Below are positions 37,201 through 45,795 of a DNA stretch of 64,000 bases, in pieces (the first letter of the stretch is position 1; the number at the start of each line of letters is the position of its first letter). Position numbers and translations under genes: made by a program. The DNA is taken from positions 1,178,001-1,242,000 of the forward strand of contig CP074402.1 in the NCBI GenBank assembly GCA_018388625.1. Reading direction: 5' to 3'. The notes below the pieces were generated by a model that saw nothing but the letters and a program-made list of their open reading frames with translations, was not told where the DNA came from and searched no databases. Origin of the DNA: Nocardiopsis eucommiae. GTDB taxonomy: Bacteria > Actinomycetota > Actinomycetes > Streptosporangiales > Streptosporangiaceae.

Positions 37201-38514
37201 CTAAGTGGCGGGGGACCACACGGCCGGGTCGGCCGCGCCCTGCTCACCCTGGGCCATGTTCTTCACCTCGTGCTCGCCACCCTCCTCGAAGGGCGGGAAC
37301 CAAACGAAGGGGATGCCCTTCTTGGCGGCGTACTGGATCTGCTTGCCGACCTTGGCGGTCGAGTGGAACACCTCGGTGTTGAAGCCGCGCTCCCGCAGCA
37401 GCTCACCGGTGCGCAGCGCGTCGGCCCGCCGCTCGGCGCTGGGCACCACGACCATCACGTCCGTGGGGCAGATCCGGCCGCCCTCGATCCGGCCCTCCGC
37501 CACCAGTTTGGCGAAGATGCGGGTCAGGCCGATGGAGATGCCCACGCCCGGCAGCCGCTTGCGGATGAACTGCCCGGCGAGGTTCTCGTACCGGCCGCCC
37601 GCGCAGATGCTGCCGTAACCGGGGTCGTCGTCGAAGGAGGCCTCGTACACGGTGCCGGTGTAGTAGTCCAGGCCGCGCGCGATGGACAGGTCCGCGACCA
37701 CGCTGCCCTCGGGCAGGTCGGCCAGGTCGTCCAGGACGAAGGCGAGCTCCTCCAGTCCCTCCTCCAGCAGCTCGGAGACGACTCCGAGCGCCCGGACCTG
37801 CTCGATGACCCCGGCGCCCCGGATACGGGCCAGCGCCAGGCAGGGGTCGATCTGCTCGGCGGTGAGCCCCTCGCCCTCCAGGATCTCCCGGACGCCCTCG
37901 TCACCGATCTTGTGGAGCTTGTCCACGGCGCGGATGACGGCGATCGGGTCCTTGACGCCGAGCCCCTCGTAGAAGCCCTGGAGCACCTTGCGGTTGTTCA
38001 CGTTGAGCGTCCACGCCGGGATGTCCAGTCCGCTGAGCACCCGGTACACGATGCGGGGCAGTTCGGCGTCGAAGTGCAGCGGCACCGAGTCCACGTTGAT
38101 GACGTCGATGTCGCACTGGGTGAACTCGCGGTAGCGGCCCTCCTGCGGGCGCTCACCGCGCCACACGCGCTGGGTCTGGTAACGCTTGAACGGGAAGGTC
38201 AGCTCGTTGAAGTGCTGGGCGACGTACCGCGCGAAGGGCACGGTCAGGTCGAAGTGCAGACCGAGCCTGGCGTCGGAGTCGTCCTTCGCGTCGGCCTGCA
38301 GCCGGTGCAGTGTGTAGACCTCCTGTGAGGTCTCGCCCTTGGCCATCAGCACGTCCAGGTTCTCCACGGAGGGAGTCTCGATGGACGCGAAGCCGAAGGA
38401 CTCGAACCCGGCGCGGATATGGTCCAGCCAGCGCTGCTCCACGGCCCGGACCTGTGGGGTCCACTCGGGGAAACCGCTGATGGGAGTGGGGCGGACGACG
38501 CGCTGATCGGACAT
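37201..38514 (-). CDS. hisS: Histidyl-tRNA synthetase
   Basis: This is an intact 437-residue class II synthetase. Motif 2 is FPFKRYQTQRVWRGERPQEGRYREF, read in pieces: KRYQTQRVWRGE then GRYREF. The histidine loop reads ARGLDYYTG, motif 3 reads GVGISIGLTRI, and an anticodon-binding domain follows (CPTDVMVVV onward). It charges tRNA-His in the cytosol. The start MSDQRVVRPTPI at ATG 38514 fits the family; the frame upstream to 38580 is not family-like. The final segment PFVWFPPFEEGGEHEVKNM is normal for actinobacterial HisS. Confidence 0.94.
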   Translation of the reverse strand: MSDQRVVRPTPISGFPEWTPQVRAVEQRWLDHIRAGFESFGFASIETPSVENLDVLMAKGETSQEVYTLHRLQADAKDDSDARLGLHFDLTVPFARYVAQHFNELTFPFKRYQTQRVWRGERPQEGRYREFTQCDIDVINVDSVPLHFDAELPRIVYRVLSGLDIPAWTLNVNNRKVLQGFYEGLGVKDPIAVIRAVDKLHKIGDEGVREILEGEGLTAEQIDPCLALARIRGAGVIEQVRALGVVSELLEEGLEELAFVLDDLADLPEGSVVADLSIARGLDYYTGTVYEASFDDDPGYGSICAGGRYENLAGQFIRKRLPGVGISIGLTRIFAKLVAEGRIEGGRICPTDVMVVVPSAERRADALRTGELLRERGFNTEVFHSTAKVGKQIQYAAKKGIPFVWFPPFEEGGEHEVKNMAQGEQGAADPAVWSPAT

Positions 38515-38744
38515 GTGGGGTACTCGGCTCCCTTGGGAGTGTTCGGCCTGTTCGGGAAGGTGCCCCTCGACCCGGACCACGGCTAACGCCGCTCGGGGAG
38601 GGGCCCGTCCATCCTACGCACCCGGGTCGCACCCCAGGGCCCACCCCGAAACCCAGCCACAGGTCGTAGGCCGGGAGGTCCCCCTCGGCCACCGTTCGGA
38701 GTGCTGTCCGGCCTCGGGTGTGAGTCCTGCCCGTGCCCCTCAAC

Positions 38745-38796
38745 CACAGCCGTGAGCCCCGCCCGCCCACCTCGCCACTGGGGGGGTGCCCGTTCG
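38745..38796. repeat. Direct repeat copy 1
   Basis: CACAGCCGTGAG is followed by CCCGCCCGCCCACCTCGCCA and ends GGTGCCCGTTCG. Nearly identical to the copy at 38944-38993, differing by a few substitutions and two extra G. Confidence 0.7.
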
Positions 38797-38943
38797 AGCG
38801 CCGGAGAGTGTTCTGCAAGACGAGTCAAGCCGCCAGCGAGGAACGAGCCAGGCGCAGACGAGGATGAAGAACAGCTCTGCAAAGGCGCCGAACCCGGGCC
38901 GAAGCGAAGCGGAGGCCCAAAGAAAACACGTCTGAACCCCAAG

Positions 38944-38993
38944 CACAGCCGTGAGTGCCGCCCGCCCACCTCGCCACCGGGGGTGCCCGTTCG
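38944..38993. repeat. Direct repeat copy 2
   Basis: Second copy of the 50-base unit, 199 bases downstream of the first. It starts CACAGCCGTGAGTGC and ends GGTGCCCGTTCG. Function unknown. Confidence 0.7.
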
Positions 38994-39031
38994 CATCGAA
39001 GCGAAGCGGAGATGCACAGCAAACACAGGGT

Positions 39032-39067
39032 CCCACCGGCCCACGTGGACGGTTGTGGGCCGGTGGG
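39032..39067. terminator. Strong GC hairpin, terminator-like
   Basis: Perfect 13-base arms CCCACCGGCCCAC and GTGGGCCGGTGGG enclose a 10-base loop. There is no U tract and no gene ends just before it on either strand, so its role is uncertain. Confidence 0.5.
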
Positions 39068-39624
39068 GCTGTGGGGGCGCCCGTCGGTGGGGTGTACGGC
39101 CGGTCCGACGTCGAAGAGCGAGGCGTCGGTGGTGGTCGTGCGCCCCGGGGCGCCGCCGGGGCCCCCGTGGTGGTCGCGTCCTCGTGCCAGGAGTCCGTGG
39201 TGACCGCGCTCAGGCGGGTGCCCTGCCTTCCACCGTAGATGGCGGGGAGGACGCCGGACAGGGATCGACGCGGCCGAAAGCGGCCGAAAATGACCGCTCT
39301 CAATGTCGTAAAGTCGACGTGCCGGGGTACAGGAGTGTGCTTGTCTGACTACGTTCCGTCGGACAGGGCGGACTCCCCGCCACGAGGTGGACATCGGACC
39401 TCGGGGCCTCTTCTGGTGTGTTTTGACCCGCTTGGGCCGACTGGTCGGGGATGTGACGTGTTCCCCCACTGTGTCGAAACCCCGGATTCCAGTGTCGGCC
39501 GGTGTTAGGTTCCAGTTGCGGTGGTTTCCGTGAAGGTTCGGAACCGGGAGCGCCGCGCCCCTCCAGCCCGGGTCGTGTGCGCCCGTCCGTTCGTGCAGGC
39601 CCGGCATTCTCGCTAGGACTAACA

Positions 39625-40238
39625 GTGATCCACTCAGCTAACAGTACGAACGACGTCCACGCACCCAGTGAGCTGTCCACCAAGATCATCATCGCCGGTG
39701 GCTTCGGTGTCGGCAAGACCACGTTCGTCGGGGCTGTCTCGGAGATCCCCCGGTCCGCACCGAGGCCGCCGTGACGGCGGCCAGCGCGGGTGTGGACGAC
39801 CTCTCGCACACTCCGGACAAGACGAGCACCACGGTGGCCATGGACTTCGGCCGTATCTCCCTGGACACCGACCTCACCCTGTTCCTGTTCGGTACCCCGG
39901 GCCAGCAGCGCTTCTGGTTCATGTGGGACGACCTCGTCCGTGGCGCCCTGGGCGCGGTGATCCTCGCGGACACGCGGCGCCTGGAGGACACCTTCCAGGC
40001 CCTGGACTACTTCGAGCGGCAGTACCGGCTGCCCTTCGTGGTGGCGGTCAACGAGTTCGACCCCGAGGCGGCCTACAGCGCCGACGAGCTGCGTGACGCC
40101 CTGGACCTCACCCCGGACGTGCCCGTGGTCTACTGCGACGCGCGTGACCGCAGGTCCGTGGTGAAGGTTCTGGTCACCCTCGTCAAGCACGGCATGGCGT
40201 TGGAGGCGCGTCAGCGCAACCGCCAGCTCGTGAACTGA
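39625..40238 (+). CDS. CvnD-type small GTPase (MglA/Ras-like), frameshifted
   Basis: Repaired length is about 204 residues. The G motifs are G1 GGFGVGKTT (25-33), G3 FGTPGQQR and G4 VNEFD. The long acidic/Thr switch (TPDKTSTTVAMDFGRI) is typical of the actinobacterial conservon D GTPases. Adding one C to the CCCCC near 39749 restores EIPPVRTEAAVT. In a full conservon this gene follows a sensor kinase (CvnA), a roadblock protein (CvnB) and a DUF742 protein (CvnC); none is found here, so this is an orphan. GTG 39625 has AGGA seven bases upstream. Confidence 0.85.
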
Positions 40239-40355
40239 CCGCGCCGCCCCGGGCCCCCGACGAGTCCCTGGTCCAGGGTGTTCTGTCCCCGTTGGAGCCG
40301 ACAAGCAGGTACCCGAGAGGAACCATTCGCTTGTGTCCGGCGTTACTCTGGCGTG

Positions 40356-42674
40356 GTGTTCGGACGAATGGCGGAAAGCGTCCGCCGCCTACTGGGCAAG
40401 CCCGGTGCGGTGGACCTGCGGCCCTATACCAAGCTCCTGCCGGCGATCGAGGCCGAAGAGGAGGGTCTGCGAGAACTCAGCGATGGCGAGCTGACGGAGA
40501 AGGCCATCGACCTCGGCTACGCCGAGCTTCCCTACTCCCAGAACGACCTCGTCAGTCTGTGCGCGGTCGGCCGTGAGGCCGCCCGGCGCACCCTCGACGA
40601 GCGCCCCTTCGACGTGCAGTTGCTCGGTGTGATGGCCCTCCTCGACGGCCACGTCGCGGAGATGGCGACCGGTGAGGGCAAGACCCTCGCCGGAACCCTC
40701 GCCGCCGCCGGGTTCGCCCTGCGGGGCAAGCGGGTCCACGTCCTCAGCGTCAACGACTACCTCGCCCGGCGTGACGCCGAGTGGATGGGTCCCCTCTACG
40801 CGATGCTCGGGGTCACGGTGGGCTCCGTCAGCGAGGAGTCCACCGTTGACGAGCGAAAGCAGGCGTACGGCTGCGACGTCACGTACGCCGCCGTGAGCGA
40901 GCTCGGGTTCGACGTGCTGCGCGACCGCATGGTGACCGACGTGGACGACCGGGTGGTGCCCGAGCCGCATGTCGCCATCATCGACGAGGCGGACTCCGTG
41001 CTCGTCGACGAGGCCCGGGTTCCGCTCGTCCTCGCCGGTGCGGCCGAGGCCGTGGCCGCCGACGTCGAGATGGCCGACGTCGTGCGCGGCCTCAAGCCGC
41101 GCCTGCACTACGAGGTCGACGGTGAGGGGCGCAACGTCCAGCTCACTGACGCCGGTATCGACGCGGTCGAGAAGGCCCTGGGCGGCGTGGACCTGTACTC
41201 CGAGGACGACACCTCGGTGCTGCCCCAGGTCAACCTGGCCCTGCACGCCCACGTGCTGCTCCAGCGGGACGTGCACTACGTGGTGCGCGACGGCGAGGTG
41301 CGGCTGATCAACGAGTCGCGCGGACGCATCGCCCTCCTCCAGCGCTGGCCGGACGGCCTCCAGGCGGCGGTCGAGGCCAAGGAGAAGGTCGCGGTCAGCC
41401 AGACCGGCGAGGTGCTCGACTCGATCACGGTCCAGTCCCTGGTGCTGCGCTATCCCACGCTGGCGGGGATGACGGGTACCGCGATGAGCGTCGCGGAACA
41501 GCTGCGCGAGTTCTACGAGCTCGAAGTGGCCGTCGTGCCCTCCAACAAGCCGAACGTCCGCGAGGACCACGGCGCGCTCCTGTACGCCACGCGTGAGGAG
41601 AAGGAGGACGCCCTGGTCGCCAAGGTGGAGGAGATCCACAAGACCGGGCGCCCGATCCTGATCGGCACCCAGGACGTCGCGGAGTCGGAGCTGCTGGCCG
41701 AACGGCTGCGCGCCGCCGGTCTGGAGAGCGTGGTCCTCAACGCCAAGAACGACGCGGACGAGGCGTCCATCATCGCGGAGGCCGGCACCTACGGCGCGAT
41801 CACCGTCTCCACCCAGATGGCGGGCCGCGGTACCGACATCCGGCTGGGCGGCAGCGACATGACCGACCGCGACCGGGTGGTCGAGACCGGCGGTCTGTTC
41901 GTGATGGGCTTCGGCCGTTACCCCAGCAGCCGTCTGGACGGTCAGCTGCGCGGGCGGGCCGGGCGCCAGGGCGACCCCGGCGACTCCATCTTCTTCGTCA
42001 GCATGGACGACGACCTGCTGGTGAACCACGCCCCCGAGACGACCGGCTACAAGACCACGGCCGACGGTGAGATCACCGACGAGGGCTGGCTGGCCATGGT
42101 CGACCACGCCCAGCGGGTCTCCGAGGGCCAGCTGCTGGAGGTCCACCGCAACACCTGGCGTTACAACAAGCTCATCGACGTCCAGCGCGAGGTGGTCCTG
42201 GAGCACCGCGAACTGGTCCTGTCCTCGGGGCAGGGCGACCGGCACGTCGCCGCGGACCGCAGGGAGCGCCACGAGGAGCTGGTGGAGGAGCTGGACGCGG
42301 ACGAGGTCGCCCGCGCCGCCAAGCTCATCACGCTCTACCACCTGGACCGGGGCTGGACCGACCACAACGCGTTCCTGTCGGAGCTGCGGGAGGGCATCCA
42401 CCTTCGGTACCTGGGCCGCCGTGATCCGCTCGACGAGTTCAACCGCGAGGCGGTCCCGGTCTTCAAGGGCTTCCTGGACGGTGCCCGGGCGCGCGCCGCC
42501 GAGAGCTTCGAGGAGCTGGAGGTGGTGGACGGCGAGCTGGACGTGAGTTCGGTCGGCGTCAAGCGGCCGTCGATGACCTGGACCTACATGGTGCACGACC
42601 ACCCGTTCAGTTCGGCCCTGGAGACACTCGTGGGCAGGCTCAAGGGCGGCCGGGGCACGTCGAACGGTGACTGA
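40356..42674 (+). CDS. secA2: Accessory Sec translocase ATPase, SecA2 type
   Basis: This is an intact protein of about 772 residues, shorter than housekeeping SecA (about 900-950). Motifs in order: DVQLLGVMALLDGHVAEMATGEGKT (read as DVQLLG and then Walker A MATGEGKT near 103-110), VHVLSVNDYLARRDAEWM, DEAD-like IIDEADSVLVDEA, QMAGRGTDIRLGG, and LRGRAGRQGDPG. The C-terminal zinc-binding SEC-C tail of SecA1 is absent. SecA2 proteins export subsets of proteins through SecY or a second SecY; no SecY2 is present in the window. The start is uncertain: GTG 40356 (VFGRMAESVRRLLG) is preferred over ATG 40368. Confidence 0.9.
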   Translation: MFGRMAESVRRLLGKPGAVDLRPYTKLLPAIEAEEEGLRELSDGELTEKAIDLGYAELPYSQNDLVSLCAVGREAARRTLDERPFDVQLLGVMALLDGHVAEMATGEGKTLAGTLAAAGFALRGKRVHVLSVNDYLARRDAEWMGPLYAMLGVTVGSVSEESTVDERKQAYGCDVTYAAVSELGFDVLRDRMVTDVDDRVVPEPHVAIIDEADSVLVDEARVPLVLAGAAEAVAADVEMADVVRGLKPRLHYEVDGEGRNVQLTDAGIDAVEKALGGVDLYSEDDTSVLPQVNLALHAHVLLQRDVHYVVRDGEVRLINESRGRIALLQRWPDGLQAAVEAKEKVAVSQTGEVLDSITVQSLVLRYPTLAGMTGTAMSVAEQLREFYELEVAVVPSNKPNVREDHGALLYATREEKEDALVAKVEEIHKTGRPILIGTQDVAESELLAERLRAAGLESVVLNAKNDADEASIIAEAGTYGAITVSTQMAGRGTDIRLGGSDMTDRDRVVETGGLFVMGFGRYPSSRLDGQLRGRAGRQGDPGDSIFFVSMDDDLLVNHAPETTGYKTTADGEITDEGWLAMVDHAQRVSEGQLLEVHRNTWRYNKLIDVQREVVLEHRELVLSSGQGDRHVAADRRERHEELVEELDADEVARAAKLITLYHLDRGWTDHNAFLSELREGIHLRYLGRRDPLDEFNREAVPVFKGFLDGARARAAESFEELEVVDGELDVSSVGVKRPSMTWTYMVHDHPFSSALETLVGRLKGGRGTSNGD

Positions 42675-42696
42675 TTAATTCGCTGTACCGCGACTC

Positions 42697-42737
42697 GCGC
42701 GGGTCAGGACTAAAGTCCTGGCCCGCGCATTACTTTT
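42697..42737 (+). terminator. Rho-independent terminator of secA2
   Basis: A 15-base stem GCGCGGGTCAGGACT pairs with AGTCCTGGCCCGCGC (one U-G pair, AA loop), followed by ATTACTTTT. This is the best classical terminator in the window. Confidence 0.9.
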
Positions 42738-42765
42738 GTCGGCTAGTCTGCTGAAGCGCTAATCT
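42736..42765 (+). promoter_or_regulatory. Candidate promoter of the small gene at 42807
   Basis: TTGTCG (42736-42741) and TAATCT (42760-42765) are 18 bases apart, directly after the secA2 terminator. The predicted leader is about 35 bases. Confidence 0.5.
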
Positions 42766-42806
42766 TACCCGTTGGTTCCCTGTTTAATTGGTGCACGCGG
42801 GTTAAT

Positions 42807-43124
42807 ATGGATGCGTTTTCCAGGTTATTCGAGACGGTTGGGACTGAATCCACGGTGGTCCACGAGATCGGCGCGCAGGAGAAGATCAGTTACGGGCGCA
42901 ACGACCGCTTCGCCGGCGGGCCCGTCGGCGGAGGGAGCTTCTGGGTCGACGACGACGGTCAGCCGGTCGCCAAGATCGGCGGCCCGAAGGAGTGGCGGCC
43001 CACGCCCATGATCGACGTCCGCGTCAATGACGTGTTCAGCGTCGGTGGCCAGGCCTGGCGGGTGACGGAAATCGTCGACGCCGATTCGCCCGGTGCGTAT
43101 CTGCTGGCCACACGGATTAGCTGA
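42807..43124 (+). CDS. Small uncharacterised protein, 105 residues
   Basis: This is an intact short frame between a promoter-like sequence and a rho-independent terminator, which supports a real gene. The body is beta-rich, with a Gly-rich turn (RFAGGPVGGGSFWVDDDG) and the C-terminal pattern DVFSVGGQAWRVTEIVDADSPGAY, read as DVFSVGGQAWRVTEI then DADSPGAY. It resembles small Streptomyces proteins I remember as DUF6406, not verified. The upstream region is AT-rich (GTTTAATTGG, GGGTTAATATGG) and has no Shine-Dalgarno before ATG 42807, so it may be read from a short leader or leaderless. Function unknown. Confidence 0.65.
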   Translation: MDAFSRLFETVGTESTVVHEIGAQEKISYGRNDRFAGGPVGGGSFWVDDDGQPVAKIGGPKEWRPTPMIDVRVNDVFSVGGQAWRVTEIVDADSPGAYLLATRIS

Positions 43125-43918
43125 GGTCACTCCCCGGGGCGGACCCGGGGAGGCTTTTTCTGGCCCTCGTCGGAATCCCCTCCTGTCGCGACCGTTCCCA
43201 GGTCGTGTGTGGAACGATTCCTGTTTCGGGTTTCCCGGCGGGGGCTTCTCTGTTTTCCCGCGACGATAACTCCCGCCCCGAGGCGTCCACACGTGTGTGC
43301 GACGCCTCGGTCGCGGTGCGTCGTCGCAGGTCGGGGCGGGTCGGTGAGAGACCTCCAGGGGCAATCGAGACATTCCGGTTACCCGAAGGGGGTGTTCGCG
43401 TGACCGGTGCCTCGTTAACGTCTGTGGTGAAGGCGCGCCCCGGAGCGTGTGGGAGGGTCCATCGTCCACCAGGGGTACGGGTGGTCGCGCCGATCATCGT
43501 CGGTCCCAGGGGCTGTCCCCCGCCCCTGGGCCTGGCCCACTCTCCCTGCCGCGCCGGTGTGTCCCGCCCGGTGCCGCCTCGCGCCCGCCCCCGTGCCATC
43601 GCCCCGGCGCCCCCTGCCCGTCGGCATGGACCGGGCTCAACGGGATCAGGTTGCAGGGGAGTGCTGTGCCCGACGGGTCCGTACCGCTACCGTGCACGCT
43701 GGGTTTTCGAGGAGAACCGAGCGGCGTTCGGGTCTTGCGGTAGAACGTGTTCCAGTACTAGCCTCGGGGTGTGCCTCGCTCGGCGGGGGCGCCCGACCGT
43801 TCGGTCGTGAGCGTCGTCGGCGACAGGTGAGACCGTCGCCCGTCGATGTCGGATCGCGCCCCGACCTCGGCGGGCGTCGTCCTTTCCCGGGGCTTTCCGG
43901 GTGTGCTCCGGGTCGGGG
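43125..43918. other. 794-bp intergenic region
   Basis: It begins with the terminator at 43130-43159. Plus-strand frames near 43400-43810 have no domain and are rich in Pro/Arg in the way of shadow frames, so I call no gene. No repeat is evident. Confidence 0.4.
43130..43159 (+). terminator. Rho-independent terminator of the small gene
   Basis: CTCCCCGGG and CCCGGGGAG form a 9-base stem with a GCGGA loop, followed by GCTTTTTC. Confidence 0.9.
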
Positions 43919-44260
43919 TCAGCCGAGGAGCCGCGTGATCTCGCCGAAGGTCGGACAGGGCCAGGGCAGGCGACACCCCTGGCAGTGCGGGTCGTCCTGA
44001 TCGTCGGGGCTGTGCAGGCCGAGCAGGTCCAGGCAGAGACCGGCCAGGGCGGAGACCTCGTTGCGAGCGTTGGCGTAGAAGGCGACGTCGTTGATCCGCG
44101 CCAGGGCGCTGTCGGTGCGGGCGTCGGGGAGCCCGACCGTATCCGGCTCCCAGGGCACCGCGCGGTCCGAGCGCTCCAGTATCGCCTCCACGCACTGGAG
44201 CAGCCGGGCGTGTTCGGAGTCGTGGACCCTCCGTGTCGCTGGTCTCGTGAACGGCGGCAT
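43919..44260 (-). CDS. Small cytosolic protein with C-terminal CxxCxxPWPC motif
   Basis: The supported part is 113 residues from ATG 44260 (GGGGG nine bases upstream). A helical body (LLQCVEAILERSD, NDVAFYANARNEVSALAGLC) is followed by a cysteine knuckle HCQGCRLPWPC near residues 95-105, which could bind zinc. An upstream frame (MSQCFSLGDEPLRIHPLG) could be the true N terminus if one G were removed near 44228; this would be the only insertion-type error in the window, so I leave it out. Small actinobacterial proteins with a similar tail are unnamed. Function unknown. Confidence 0.55.
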   Translation of the reverse strand: MPPFTRPATRRVHDSEHARLLQCVEAILERSDRAVPWEPDTVGLPDARTDSALARINDVAFYANARNEVSALAGLCLDLLGLHSPDDQDDPHCQGCRLPWPCPTFGEITRLLG

Positions 44261-44496
44261 CGCTGATCGCCCCCAACGGGTGGATACGCAGCGGCTCATC
44301 CCCCAAGGAAAAGCACTGTGACATAGCGTACACACCTCGTCGCGTATTGTCGCGACTTGGGACTGTGGTCCGTCCTGGTCACGTGGCCGCCGGACCGTGG
44401 GGAGTGGGGGCGCGGGCTGTCCCCAAGGGGAGGGACAGCCCGCAGGTCGGGGAAGGCACCCGTCGCACGAGCGCGGGGCCCCGCCTGGGGAACCGG

Positions 44497-44609
44497 TCAG
44501 CCGCAGCGGCCGCCGCAGCCGCAGGAGCCGCCGCTCTGGCAGCCACAGCCGCAGCTCGATCCGCAGCCGCATCCGCTCAGGCCCGGCGGTCTGGTCAGGG
44601 GTCGGTCAC
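44497..44609 (-). CDS. Possible 37-residue Cys/Gly-rich micropeptide downstream of cydAB
   Basis: From GTG 44609, four bases after a perfect AGGAGG, and with one C restored in the CCCC near 44597-44600, the peptide reads MTDPLTRPPGLSG and then a tail with eight Cys mostly as C-G-C pairs (GCGCGSSCGCGC, then QSGGSCGCGGRCG), ending at TGA 44497. Without repair the same tail belongs to a 61-residue frame from GTG 44682 that has no ribosome binding site. C-x-C pairs suggest metal binding (metallothionein-like); Gly/Cys/Ser richness also recalls azole-modified peptide precursors, but no modification enzyme is nearby. Caution: the DNA is a simple CAG/CCG-rich tract. Confidence 0.45.
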
Positions 44610-44824
44610 AGTCCCTCCTCAAGGGCTCGACGCCGTCACCCGTGCGCGATCTCGCCGGGTCCGGGATCGGATTCGGCGCCACGGGCGAGTTTCCCGCCCC
44701 AGGAAGTGCCCGCTGACCGGCTTTTCCAATCGGAGACGGGAACCTTGCCCTCCCATGACCCGGCGGGGGCTGACCGGCCCCCTCACCGGGTTCCCGGTCT
44801 GACCTGTACCTTCCGGCCCGGGGG

Positions 44825-45747
44825 TCAGGCGAAGAAGGTCGGGGTCGTGGCCGGGCGCCGTGTCATTCGGTAGAGCCAAACCTGGCCGAGGAGCATGACC
44901 GGAACCACGGGCAACAGCATCGACCAGACGAACGCACCGGTCATCCCGGGAGGGGCCGACAGGGAGTCCCGACGGAGAGCGCCACCACCAGCCCGGGCAC
45001 CGCGATCGCCAGCGCCGACGTGTGCCGGGACAGCATCGGACCGGTCAGCCCGCTGGTCGCGGCCAGCGCCGCCGCGAGGATGCCGACCAGGACCGCCGCG
45101 ACCTCGGGGCGGACCAGGGCCGGTCCACCGAGGCCCACCCCGACCAGCACGGTCACCGCCAGGGCCGCCAACGCCGTCCTGGCCAGGGGACGGGTCGCCC
45201 GGGCCGCGGCGTCCGCGCTCTCCGCCTCCGAGGCCCCCACCAGACGCTCCGCGCCGAAGGCCGCGCCGCGCAGCGCGAACAGCGCGACGACTGTCACGGT
45301 GCCCAGGACGGTGAACGGGTCCGGGGCCAGTCCGTCACCGACCAGGGCGGTCAGGACCAGCCCCCAGCAGACGGCCAGCGTCCAACTGCCCGCCACGAGC
45401 GCCGTGTCGCACAGGGACCTCCACCGCCGGTCGTCCACCCGGGAACGGAACCACAGCCCCGCGTCCCGGACCAGCCACCCGAGCGCCAGGGCCACGAGCA
45501 CCGGCCACAGGGCACCGACCAGCTCGTGCTCCAGGTCGGGGAAGAGCCCGGCCAGCACGCCGAGAGCGGCGACCAGCCACACCTCGGAGGCCAGGAAGTA
45601 GGGGGCGACGGCCGCCACCACACGGCGGCGCTCGGCCGGGGTGCGCGCCACGTGGGGCACGAGCATGCCCAGACCGACGTCGGACCCGGCGAGCACCAGG
45701 TAGCCCACGACGAACAACGCGAGGAGCGCTGTGGACAGGAGTTCCAT
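44825..45747 (-). CDS. cydB: Cytochrome bd-type quinol oxidase subunit II, frameshifted near 3' end
   Basis: Repaired length is about 307 residues. Eight to nine membrane helices are seen, beginning LSTALLALFVVGYLVLAGSDVGLGML (read to GSDVGLGM), the start typical of CydB with its conserved acidic residue in helix 1. Restoring one C near 44962 adds the last helix (PPGMTGAFVWSMLLPVVP, then MLLGQVWLYRMTRR) that the first frame lacks. That helix on its own could be mistaken for a separate 39-residue CydX-like subunit. CydB pairs with CydA in a membrane oxidase that reduces oxygen with quinol. It lies 48 bases after cydA. Confidence 0.87.
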
Positions 45748-45795
45748 GATGGCTGCTTCCCTTGACCGTTGACTCTCGGAACGTGCGCGTGCGGT

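Larger units (their letters stand above)
38515..39624. other. 1.1-kb non-coding region with direct repeats and a hairpin
   Basis: No frame here has a ribosome binding site, a domain, or consistent codon composition. It contains the duplicated 50-mer, two copies of GAAGCGAAGCGGAG (near 38911 and 38997) and the hairpin at 39032-39067. It separates hisS from the divergent GTPase gene and must hold the promoters of both. Confidence 0.55.

Noticed and set aside
38745..38993. CRISPR array or transposon ends upstream of hisS
   Set aside because: Only two long repeats, no regular spacers, no cas or transposase gene and no terminal inverted repeats with target duplication.
38701..39348. Plus-strand frame of about 215 codons between hisS and the GTPase gene
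   Set aside because: No ribosome binding site, no domain, crosses the direct repeats, and composition is of shadow type.
43205..43810. Plus-strand frame of about 200 codons in the gap before the CxxC protein
   Set aside because: Pro/Arg-rich composition without domain, with no convincing start; likely chance.
44825..44944. A 39-residue membrane peptide (MTGAFVWSMLL...) as a CydX-like third oxidase subunit
   Set aside because: Adding one C near 44962 makes it the last helix of CydB, which the first frame lacks. It is not a separate gene.
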